Part shown: piece by piece, positions 1 through 5,237 of the stretch
Numbering within the stretch: position 1 is the first letter of the stretch
Layout: each line of letters starts with the position of its first letter
Origin: Geodermatophilaceae bacterium
GTDB taxonomy: Bacteria; Actinomycetota; Actinomycetes; Mycobacteriales; Geodermatophilaceae
NCBI GenBank assembly: GCA_013812385.1
Contig: JACCTM010000183.1
Location: forward strand, 1 to 5,237
DNA: 5,237 bases
Reading direction: 5' to 3'
The notes under the pieces: model-generated
The model's database searches: none
What the model was told of the DNA's origin: nothing
Seen by the model: the letters and a program-made list of their open reading frames with translations, nothing else
Translations under genes and position numbers: made by a program

Positions 1-520
1 AGGTAGTGGCGGGATCACGTCTGCCCGAGCGGGTCATCGCGCGGACGTGACCGACCCCGAGGGCCATGCAGATGACGACCATGAGGGAGGAGACATTGAG
101 CTGGGCCATGCCGGACAGGCCATGTCCGAGGTTGCAACCCCCGGCGATCCAGCCGCCGGCTCCGAGCAGAAACCCCCCGGCCACCAGACGGAGGTAGCGG
201 ACCCGGGTCTCACCGCGCGGCTCGAGGGCGCCCGTTGCTCGGGCCGCGCCCCGCCGCCGAGGATGATCCCCAGCAGAAAGGCGATTAGCCACCAGTTCGG
301 GTCGCCGGCAGCGACCCCGGCCGAGGCGCCGACGGTGCTCGGCCAGAAGTTGACTCCGCCGACCGCGGCAAGCGCAACGGCCAATGCCCAACCCCGAAGC
401 AGGAGGAATCGGCCTTGCCAGGCATCGGCGAACATCGAGTTGAAGCACAGCTGCCCTCGCTGCAGGACATAGCCCATGCCGATCCCGGCTAACGGCCCCA
501 GCCAGCACCTCGACGACCAT
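1..520 (-). pseudogene. YeeE/YedE-family membrane transporter, frameshifted twice, 3' end beyond left edge
   Basis: The family comprises inner-membrane proteins for thiosulfate or other sulfur-compound uptake, with conserved cysteines in the membrane. The start is ATG at 520-518, preceded by an AGGAAGGAG ribosome binding site (525-533). The first ten codons read MVVEVLAGAV. The match then continues in another frame from about 489: GIGMGYVLQRGQLCF, then hydrophobic segments ending NWWLIAFLLGIILGG. At about 245-260 it returns to the starting frame with GALEPRGETRVRYLR and the second cysteine motif GGWIAGGCNLGHGLSGMAQ, open to position 1. The starting frame has no stop throughout, so the two shifts (about +1, then -1) compensate, but roughly 80 central residues would be scrambled. 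About 173 codons are visible, against roughly 350 residues usual for two-repeat family members. The order of motifs suggests that a central part is also missing. It is a pseudogene unless both shifts are sequencing errors. Family assignment is firm; the intact substrate is unknown. Confidence 0.72.
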
Positions 521-546
521 GTGGCTCCTTCCTGCGGTTGCTCTGC

Positions 547-578
547 ATGATCTTGGCACGGAATGATCTTGGCGCGGA
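547..578. repeat. Tandem 16-bp direct repeat in divergent intergenic region
   Basis: Two head-to-tail copies, ATGATCTTGGCACGGA (547-562) and ATGATCTTGGCGCGGA (563-578), differ at one base. They lie 27 bp upstream of the YeeE-type start codon (520) and about 87 bp upstream of the ATPase start (665), in the only DNA separating two divergently oriented genes. The position suits a regulator binding site or a promoter-overlapping operator for the minus-strand gene, but no regulator is identified. Slippage duplication without function is equally possible. An 8-bp palindrome GACCGGTC (577-584) abuts the second copy. Confidence 0.7.
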
Positions 579-652
579 CCGGTCAGCGGCAGCGCTCCCC
601 ATGGGATCGACACCTAACCTAGGCTGACCGCGAGCGCGGACATGTGTTGCGC

Positions 653-658
653 GGGGGA
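653..658 (+). promoter_or_regulatory. Ribosome binding site deciding the ATPase start
   Basis: GGGGGA lies 6 bases upstream of ATG 665. The alternative in-frame GTG at 644, seven codons earlier, has no purine-rich stretch at a suitable distance, so ATG 665 is preferred. The purines are only a partial match to the anti-Shine-Dalgarno sequence. A loose -10-like TAACCT (615-620) or TAGGCT (620-625) lies upstream, without a recognisable -35 box. Confidence 0.5.
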
Positions 659-664
659 CAGCTC

Positions 665-2776
665 ATGCTTCGACGAGAAACCTGGAGGCCGTTCGTGGCC
701 AAGGAACCCGGCACCGAAGAGCCCAACGACCACTCGGTCGCCGGATCCGTGCCGAGCGTGTCTGCCTCCGACGCCGGCCGCGATGCCTCGCAGCGCCCCT
801 GGTCGACTGGACCCGGGGGATCCGGTGACGACGCCGATGTACAGGACCAGCCATGGCCCTCCGACGCCGACGAACCCATCGAACAGATCCGGCGCACCGA
901 TGCCGACCGCTGGGCGGCCTCGTTCGCCAACATCGCTGACCAACCGGGTTCAGCCGGCCAATCCGAGAGCGCCGCCGGTAACGGTAACGAGGAAGCGCCG
1001 CCGGCACCGGACACGCCGGCGTGGGCCGACCGCGTCGCCGACCCCCTCTCCGGACCGAGCTGGCACACCGATGCCCCCTCGCGGGCCTGGACCACCGACG
1101 TGCCCACCGGGCTCGGCTGGAGTGCCGATTCCCGGAGAGGATCGGCAGACCAAGCACCTCCGGCGCCTGCTGACTGGACGCGAACCCGGAACTCCTCAGG
1201 TCATGCAGAGGGCACACCGTCACCCAACGGCGGCGCTGCCCGGGACGAGTCCGGCTATGACCACTCCGCGGTGAGCCGGGCCGCCCAGGAGCGCAGTGCG
1301 CAGGCGTTCTCCTCGAACCAGCCGCCGCCGGGATATCCGGGTCCGCCGGCGCACCCCGGTGGGCCCCAGCAGTCCGACCGCCCGGGCGGAAGTGACCAGT
1401 ATGGCCAGCCGTACGGCGGTGACCAGCCCGGAAGTGACCAGCGCGGCCGTGACCAGTCCTACGGCGGTAGTCAGTACGAGAATCACGCGTACGGCGGTCA
1501 GCCGCCCCCCGGCCAGGAGTTCGGCAGCCAGCAGTACGGCGGCCAGCCTTACGGCGCCCAGCAGGGCAATCGGTACGCCGAGCCGAGTCACGGCAACCGC
1601 CGCCAGGCCGACCCCCATCCTGGGCACCAGGCCACCGGGCCCGCCGTCCCTGGCCCACGCTACGAGGCTGCACCCGGCTCACAATCCAACTGGTCGGCGC
1701 CACCCCCGGCTCCCGCGCCGACGGCACCACAGGCCCAACAGTGGCAGCAGGCGCAGGCGGCCCAGGTCGGCTGGCAGCCCGCGAGCCAGCAGGGGCCGAC
1801 GCCGCAACAGCACAACTCGGCGGCCGACCTGACCTCTGGGTCTCTGGTCAAGCCGGCAGCGGCCGTACCCAGGGTCGGCTGGCGCAAGATGGTGCACGCG
1901 GTTACCGGTGGAACGCTCAATCCTGGTCTGTCCCAAGCGGAACTGCAGCGGCGCAATCTCATCGAGCGGGCCACCGCGCCGGTCCGTGGCTGTCACCGGA
2001 TTGCGGTCGTGTCCCTCAAGGGTGGGATTGGCAAGACCACCACCACCGCTGGACTGGGCCTGACCCTCGCCGAGCACCGCGGTGACCGGGTGGTCGCCCT
2101 CGATGCCAACCCCGATGCCGGAACCCTGGCCGAGCGGCTGACCGGCCAGATCGATGTCACCGTCCGGGACCTGCTCGACAACGTGGAATCGATCCGGTCC
2201 TTCACCGACGTCTCGGCCTTCACCTCACTGGCGGCCCGGCTCCAGGTGCTGGCCTCCGAACAGGACCCGGAGATGTCCGAGGCCTTCAACGAGGAGGAAT
2301 ACCGCACGGTCGCGGACGTGCTGGCGCGGTACTTCAACATCGTCCTGACCGACTCCGGCACCGGCCTGCTGCACTCGGCCATGTCCGGGACACTGGCGCT
2401 GGCCGACTCACTCGTCGTCGTCGGCTCACCCAGCGTCGACGGGGCCAGCCGAGCCAGCAAGACGCTGGACTGGCTGATGGCCCACGGTCACGGCGAACTC
2501 GTCTCCCGCGCGGTCGCGGTCATCTCGACCGTACGACCGGCCACCAAGGAACTCGACATGGCCCGGCTGCGCGAACACTTCTCCGCTCGGGTGCGGGCGG
2601 TCGTCGAGATCCCGTACGACCGGCACCTGGTGACCGGCGGAATCATCGACATGAACCAGTTGGACCGGCCGACCGAAGAGGCATTTCTGGAACTGTCGGC
2701 CATCGTGGCCGACGGGTTCAGGCTGCCTCCTCTGATCCGGTCCGTGCGGGGACCGGATGCCACGACCGGCGGCTGA
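665..2776 (+). CDS. MinD/ParA-like ATPase with long disordered N-terminus (type VII secretion EspI-like)
   Basis: Residues 1 to about 400 are low complexity: acidic and Trp/Pro/Ser-rich at first, then Gly/Tyr/Gln-rich (about 223-307), then Pro/Gln-rich. A conserved module starts near residue 405 (GWRKMVHAVTGG). The SIMIBI-class ATPase fold follows: deviant Walker A KGGIGKTTTT from residue 452 with the signature lysine, DANPDAGTL from residue 480 (switch I region), and Walker B-like VLTDSGTG with Asp 563. The stretch LLHSAMSGTLALADSLVVV and the segment VVEIPYD toward the end also fit the family. This architecture is that of the MinD-like proteins of mycobacterial ESX secretion loci (EspI type); they are cytoplasmic and thought to couple ATP to secretion regulation or positioning. 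No ESX gene lies in this window, so a secretion role is inferred from the family only. The length of 703 residues is typical of the long, Pro-rich members. The nearest neighbours look functionally unrelated. The ATPase call is firm; the EspI-like role is moderate. Confidence 0.88.
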   Translation: MLRRETWRPFVAKEPGTEEPNDHSVAGSVPSVSASDAGRDASQRPWSTGPGGSGDDADVQDQPWPSDADEPIEQIRRTDADRWAASFANIADQPGSAGQSESAAGNGNEEAPPAPDTPAWADRVADPLSGPSWHTDAPSRAWTTDVPTGLGWSADSRRGSADQAPPAPADWTRTRNSSGHAEGTPSPNGGAARDESGYDHSAVSRAAQERSAQAFSSNQPPPGYPGPPAHPGGPQQSDRPGGSDQYGQPYGGDQPGSDQRGRDQSYGGSQYENHAYGGQPPPGQEFGSQQYGGQPYGAQQGNRYAEPSHGNRRQADPHPGHQATGPAVPGPRYEAAPGSQSNWSAPPPAPAPTAPQAQQWQQAQAAQVGWQPASQQGPTPQQHNSAADLTSGSLVKPAAAVPRVGWRKMVHAVTGGTLNPGLSQAELQRRNLIERATAPVRGCHRIAVVSLKGGIGKTTTTAGLGLTLAEHRGDRVVALDANPDAGTLAERLTGQIDVTVRDLLDNVESIRSFTDVSAFTSLAARLQVLASEQDPEMSEAFNEEEYRTVADVLARYFNIVLTDSGTGLLHSAMSGTLALADSLVVVGSPSVDGASRASKTLDWLMAHGHGELVSRAVAVISTVRPATKELDMARLREHFSARVRAVVEIPYDRHLVTGGIIDMNQLDRPTEEAFLELSAIVADGFRLPPLIRSVRGPDATTGG
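1331..1585 (+). repeat. Gly-Tyr-Gln-rich low-complexity tract within the ATPase gene
   Basis: Codons for about residues 223-307 encode repeated short units such as GSDQ, QPYGG, SQQYGG and GQPYGAQQG. At DNA level GGAAGTGACCAG occurs at 1388-1399 and again at 1430-1441, a spacing of 42 bp (14 codons), which points to in-frame duplication. Tyr, Gly and Gln dominate, resembling low-complexity sequences that self-associate in other proteins. That property is inferred here, not shown. Confidence 0.7.
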
Positions 2777-2780
2777 TTCG

Positions 2781-2800
2781 AGACCGGCCGGGTCTTCTCT
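2781..2800 (+). terminator. Possible weak terminator after the ATPase gene
   Basis: Five bases after the stop codon, AGACC (2781-2785) and GGTCT (2791-2795) form a 5-bp stem with a 5-base GGCCG loop, followed by a pyrimidine stretch TCTCT rather than a true T run. It is placed correctly between the ATPase stop and the regulator promoter, but the stem is short, so this is a tentative call. Confidence 0.3.
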
Positions 2801-2809
2801 GATTATCGG

Positions 2810-2840
2810 TTGACCCTGACCTAACGTCAGGGCTTAGCGT
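2810..2840 (+). promoter_or_regulatory. MerR-type promoter and operator of the TipA-like regulator
   Basis: A -35 box TTGACC (2810-2815) and a -10 box TAGCGT (2835-2840) are separated by 19 bp, the over-long spacer characteristic of MerR-activated promoters. The spacer region carries a perfect inverted repeat, CCCTGAC (2814-2820), CTAAC, GTCAGGG (2826-2832), the expected dimer site placed as MerR operators are. The gene it precedes encodes a MerR protein, so autoregulation is the natural reading: ligand-bound regulator would twist the DNA and activate its own transcription. A start 7-8 bases after the -10 box falls at 2847-2848, on the ATG itself. Confidence 0.82.
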
Positions 2841-2847
2841 CGACGCC

Positions 2848-3636
2848 ATGACCGCAGCAGGGACCATCACCTTCGCCTTCTCAATCGGCGAGTTGGCAGA
2901 TCTGGCCGGGGTGACGGTCCGTACGCTGCACCACTACGACCGGGTCGGCCTACTGCGCCCCGGCCACCGCAACGCGGCGGGGTATCGCTGCTACACCGGT
3001 CCGGATGCCGACCGGCTCGCCCAGATCCTGGGATATCGGGAACTCGGCTTCGCACTCGATGAGATCCGCAGCATCCTCGACGATCCGGACAGCGGCGCCC
3101 AGGAGCACCTGCATCGTCAGCGCCGGCTCTTGACCGAGCGCATCGACAGGCTGCGGCGCATCGTGTCCGCAATCGACACCACATTGGAGGCACGGACCAT
3201 GCAAACCACCGGACTCAGTCCAGCCGAGAAGCTGGCCGTCTTCGGCGACTTCGATCCCGACGACTACGCCGAGGAGGCCGAGCAGCGCTGGGGCACCACC
3301 GATGCCTACCAGCAGTCGGCCGCTCGTACAAAGTCCTACACCAAGCAGGACTGGCAGACGATCACGGCGGAGGGCTCGGCGATCAGGAACGCGCTGGCGC
3401 AGGCGTTGGCAGCCGGTCTACCGGCGACCTCGGTCGAGGCGATGGACGCAGCGGAGCAGGCTCGCCAGCACATCACCCGCTGGTTCTACGACTGCCCGCT
3501 AGAGATGCACCGCAACCTCGGGGATATGTACGTCGCCGACGAGCGCTTCACAGCGACCTACGAGAAAGTCGCCGCCGGCCTGGCGGCCTACGTCCGGGAG
3601 GCGATCCACGCCAACGCCGACCGCGCGGCAACTTGA
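2848..3636 (+). CDS. MerR-family regulator with TipAS ligand-binding domain (TipAL-like)
   Basis: This 262-residue activator has three parts. Residues 10-50 form the winged helix-turn-helix (FSIGELADLAGVTVRTLHHY, then GLLRP and the wing GYRCYT). Residues about 90-117 form the dimerisation helix (QRRLLTERIDRLRR). Residues about 123-258 form a TipAS domain, with landmarks LSPAEKLAVFGDFDPDDY, RWGTTDAY, YTKQDW, AMDAAEQARQHI, RWFYDC and MYVADERFTATY. In Streptomyces TipA this domain binds thiopeptide antibiotics, attaching covalently to a cysteine near residue 214; Cys216 here sits at about the same place. The actual ligand is unknown, since many actinobacterial relatives do not face thiopeptides. 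The length is close to TipAL (253 residues). No Shine-Dalgarno precedes the ATG, and the promoter predicts a leaderless mRNA. It converges with coxG across a 41-bp gap that shows no clear hairpin. No obvious target gene other than itself is adjacent. Confidence 0.93.
   Translation: MTAAGTITFAFSIGELADLAGVTVRTLHHYDRVGLLRPGHRNAAGYRCYTGPDADRLAQILGYRELGFALDEIRSILDDPDSGAQEHLHRQRRLLTERIDRLRRIVSAIDTTLEARTMQTTGLSPAEKLAVFGDFDPDDYAEEAEQRWGTTDAYQQSAARTKSYTKQDWQTITAEGSAIRNALAQALAAGLPATSVEAMDAAEQARQHITRWFYDCPLEMHRNLGDMYVADERFTATYEKVAAGLAAYVREAIHANADRAAT
3199..3636 (+). CDS. Possible nested short product, TipAS-like (internal start)
   Basis: Inside the regulator gene, GGAGG (3186-3190) stands 8 bases before an in-frame ATG (3199, Met118), exactly at the junction between the dimerisation helix and the ligand-binding domain. 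Translation from it would give a 145-residue protein consisting only of the TipAS domain. In Streptomyces lividans the tipA gene is known to make such a 144-residue TipAS from an internal start, in excess over the full-length regulator, where it sequesters the antibiotic. The site's strength and position suggest that the same arrangement is kept here. Expression is inferred, not shown. Confidence 0.55.
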   Translation: MQTTGLSPAEKLAVFGDFDPDDYAEEAEQRWGTTDAYQQSAARTKSYTKQDWQTITAEGSAIRNALAQALAAGLPATSVEAMDAAEQARQHITRWFYDCPLEMHRNLGDMYVADERFTATYEKVAAGLAAYVREAIHANADRAAT

Positions 3637-3677
3637 CGCCCGACCCAACCCACGATCTCCGGACGGGGGTGTGCCTG

Positions 3678-4508
3678 CTAGCTGCGGATCTTGCGGATGA
3701 TGTACAGCAGGATCAGCACCGCTGCGCCCAGCCCTGCCGCGGGCACGGCCATTCGGGTCAGCACGCTGCCGCCGGCGACCTCGAGCAAGTCGATCGGCTC
3801 GGGTTCACGCGACGGGACGGCGCGCGGGCGGCTGGCCTTCCCGGTGCTCGCGGTGGGGGTCGGGCCGGGCTCCTTGGCGTGCTTGCCACCGGTGGATGCA
3901 ACCGGGTTGTCCGTGCCGCCGGTACCGGACGTACCGCCGGTTCCGCCGGCCGTACCGGCAGCCACCACGGCGGCCGCACCGAGGGGGGTGTCGTTGGAAC
4001 CAGCGTCGGAATGCCTGTCAACGCCCGCGCCGGCGCTGGAATTGTCGGGCTCAGCACTGCCCTGGGTTCCACTCAACTTTCCCTCGACACAGGTCGCGAA
4101 CTGACCGATCAGCTTGTTGCCGACATCGACCATCACTCCGCGGCCGAACTGGGCCGGTTTGCCGGTGATGTTCAGATCGGTGAGCACGTCGACCCGGGTC
4201 GAGGACCCCTCCGACGTCAACGTCGCCGTCACCGTGGCGGCGGCCGTACCGTTGCCGCGCTGGTCCTTCCCCGCTGCGTCGATGACCGCCGTATGAGTCG
4301 CCTCGTCCTTCGTGACGAACGACGCCTTTCCCTTGTAGGTCAAGCTGATTGGGCCCAGCTTAACCTTGACCCGGCCGGTAAAATCGTCACCGTCGACAGA
4401 ATCGAGAACAGCCCCCGGCATGCACGGCGCGATCTGTTCGATGTCGAGCAGCACCTTCCATGCGTCGTCGACCGGTACCGGAACCGTGAAGGAATGCTCT
4501 AGCTGCAT
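3678..4508 (-). CDS. coxG: CoxG, carbon monoxide dehydrogenase accessory protein with C-terminal membrane anchor
   Basis: Residues 1-147 form an SRPBCC-fold CoxG domain: it begins MQLEHSFTVPVPVDDAWKVL, has the family motif CMPGA at 29-33, then VKVKLGPISLTYKG, and ends with GKPAQFGRGVM and GNKLIGQFATCVEGKL. Residues about 148-250 are a flexible linker rich in Gly, Thr, Ala, Ser and Pro (for example GGTGGTSGTGGTDN). Residues 253-271 form one transmembrane helix, followed by a basic tail RKIRS. CoxG proteins attach aerobic Mo-containing CO dehydrogenase to the cytoplasmic membrane, and work on mycobacterial enzymes proposes that CoxG carries menaquinone to the dehydrogenase. Start ATG 4508 has the purine-rich AGAGGGTGA (4513-4521) just upstream. 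It lies 40 bp after coxM on the same strand, so co-transcription is likely. At 276 residues it is longer than a bare CoxG domain (about 150) because of the linker and anchor. Family assignment is firm; the substrate of the associated dehydrogenase is not certain to be CO. Confidence 0.92.
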   Translation of the reverse strand: MQLEHSFTVPVPVDDAWKVLLDIEQIAPCMPGAVLDSVDGDDFTGRVKVKLGPISLTYKGKASFVTKDEATHTAVIDAAGKDQRGNGTAAATVTATLTSEGSSTRVDVLTDLNITGKPAQFGRGVMVDVGNKLIGQFATCVEGKLSGTQGSAEPDNSSAGAGVDRHSDAGSNDTPLGAAAVVAAGTAGGTGGTSGTGGTDNPVASTGGKHAKEPGPTPTASTGKASRPRAVPSREPEPIDLLEVAGGSVLTRMAVPAAGLGAAVLILLYIIRKIRS

Positions 4509-4548
4509 TCGATCACCCTCTCACGTCGATAGCACGCTAGGTGCTCGA

Positions 4549-5237
4549 CTAACCCGCGATTGCCGCCAGGACAGCCCGCTTGGTGAGCACGGTTGCCAGA
4601 TGTGTGCGGTAGTCGGCCTGAGCATTCAGGTCGCTGCTCGGCGAGGCGCCTTCCCCGGCATGCGCAGCCGCATGGGCGACCGCCGCATCGTCACCGGCCC
4701 CGGCCAGCGCCTGCTCCACGGCCGAGGCCCGGATCGGAGTCGGACCCATGTTCGTCAACCCGATCCGCGCCTCGGCGATCGTCCCGTTGTCGCTGCGGAC
4801 CAGTGCGGCGACACCGACCATGGCCCAGGCCTGCGCGACGCGGTTGAACTTCTCGTACGAACTGCCCCAGCCGGTGTGCTTGGGCACTCGGATCTCGGTG
4901 AGCACCTCGTCGTCGCCCATCGCGGTCGTGAGGTAGTCGACGAAAAACTCACTGGCCGCCACGGTCCGCGACCCGTTGGGACCGACCAGGACGAACTCCG
5001 CTCCCAGCGCCAGGGCCACGGCGGGCAGGTCCCCGGCCGGATCGGCGTGCGCCAAGGCCCCGCCGAGGGTGCCTCGGTGCCGTACCGCCGGATCGGCCAC
5101 GGTATGAGTGGCCTGCGCGATCAGCTTGGCGTGCTCGGCGATCAACGGATCCTTGAGTACGTCGGAGTGCGTGGTCATCGCACCGATGACGATCGTATCG
5201 CCGTCCTCGCGCACCCCGCGCAGCTCGGGAATGCCAC
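4549..5237 (-). CDS. coxM: CoxM, FAD-binding medium subunit of aerobic CO dehydrogenase-type enzyme (5' end beyond right edge)
   Basis: The reading frame is open to the right edge: GIPELRG precedes the first in-frame start-like codon (GTG, 5214), so that codon is internal and the true start lies outside. The 228 visible residues lack only about the first 60 of a subunit usually near 290 residues, including the first FAD motif (AGGxS). Visible family features are IGAMTTHSDVL, then VRHRGTLGGALAHADPAGDLP, whose TLGG (5059-5070) matches the second FAD-binding motif (TIGG in CoxM), and YEKFNRVAQAWAMVGVAA, RIGLTNMGPTPIRA and the C-terminal helical domain. The subunit passes electrons from the [2Fe-2S] small subunit to the quinone or other acceptor via FAD, as part of the molybdenum hydroxylase complex with CoxL and CoxS in the cytoplasm. 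coxG follows directly. Other xanthine dehydrogenase-family FAD subunits look similar; the adjacent coxG favours CoxM. Confidence 0.9.
   Translation of the reverse strand, partial: GIPELRGVREDGDTIVIGAMTTHSDVLKDPLIAEHAKLIAQATHTVADPAVRHRGTLGGALAHADPAGDLPAVALALGAEFVLVGPNGSRTVAASEFFVDYLTTAMGDDEVLTEIRVPKHTGWGSSYEKFNRVAQAWAMVGVAALVRSDNGTIAEARIGLTNMGPTPIRASAVEQALAGAGDDAAVAHAAAHAGEGASPSSDLNAQADYRTHLATVLTKRAVLAAIAG

Noticed and set aside
47..472. Plus-strand open frame opposite the YeeE-type gene
   Set aside because: No recognisable protein and no ribosome binding site; the minus strand carries the conserved membrane motifs.
611..640. CCTAGG palindrome and CCGCG/CGCGG inverted repeat ahead of the ATPase gene
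   Set aside because: Arms of 3-5 bp are expected by chance at this GC content; no -35 box could be paired with the -10-like sequence.
663..1730. Long minus-strand open frame opposite the ATPase N-terminus (355 codons)
   Set aside because: It is Arg/Gly/Pro-rich without any domain and mirrors the codon bias of the disordered coding region on the other strand; typical high-GC antisense artefact.
3637..3677. Possible bidirectional terminator between the convergent regulator and coxG genes
   Set aside because: Only 4-base complementary stretches (ACCC with GGGT) over a long loop and no T run; not convincing as a hairpin.
3633..4502. Plus-strand open frame of 289 codons overlapping the regulator stop
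   Set aside because: It lies entirely opposite coxG, whose protein is clearly recognisable, and its own translation shows no family features.

Overview
The window is high-GC DNA with actinobacterial signatures: a MinD/ParA-like ATPase of the type VII secretion (EspI-like) family, a TipA-type MerR regulator, and aerobic carbon monoxide dehydrogenase (Cox) genes of the mycobacterial or related soil-actinomycete kind. Sequence alone does not give the genus. It reads as a piece of chromosome with several unrelated transcription units, not a phage, plasmid or CRISPR region. No rRNA, tRNA, insertion sequence or CRISPR array was seen.

Layout, left to right. (1) 1-520, minus strand: a YeeE/YedE-type (thiosulfate/sulfur transport family) membrane protein gene running off the left edge. 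It has a good ribosome binding site, but its recognisable protein switches reading frame twice (about 487-495 and about 245-260) and then returns to the starting frame. It is therefore either a decayed gene or carries two sequence errors. (2) 521-664: a divergent intergenic region with a tandem 16-bp near-perfect direct repeat (547-578). (3) 665-2776, plus strand: a 703-residue protein with a roughly 400-residue disordered Pro/Gly/Gln/Tyr-rich N-terminus and a C-terminal MinD-like ATPase domain. (4) 2777-2847: a weak hairpin, then a MerR-type promoter with a 19-bp spacer and a perfect 7-bp inverted repeat. (5) 2848-3636, plus strand: a MerR regulator with a TipAS ligand-binding domain, apparently made from a leaderless mRNA. 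An internal Shine-Dalgarno/ATG at 3186-3201 could yield a separate TipAS-like short protein. (6) 3678-5237, minus strand: coxM (5' end off the right edge) followed 40 bp later by coxG, probably one operon entering from the right and converging on the regulator gene.

The coxM-coxG pair belongs to the molybdenum hydroxylase system: CoxM is the FAD subunit of the dehydrogenase and CoxG the membrane-anchored accessory protein. Nothing shows that the other genes take part in that pathway. The observations most worth checking are the conserved two-product (TipAL/TipAS) design behind a leaderless promoter, the compensated frameshift pair in the YeeE gene, the tandem repeat in the divergent intergenic region, and the long flexible linker of CoxG. 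I found no convincing evidence of a wholly new multi-gene system.
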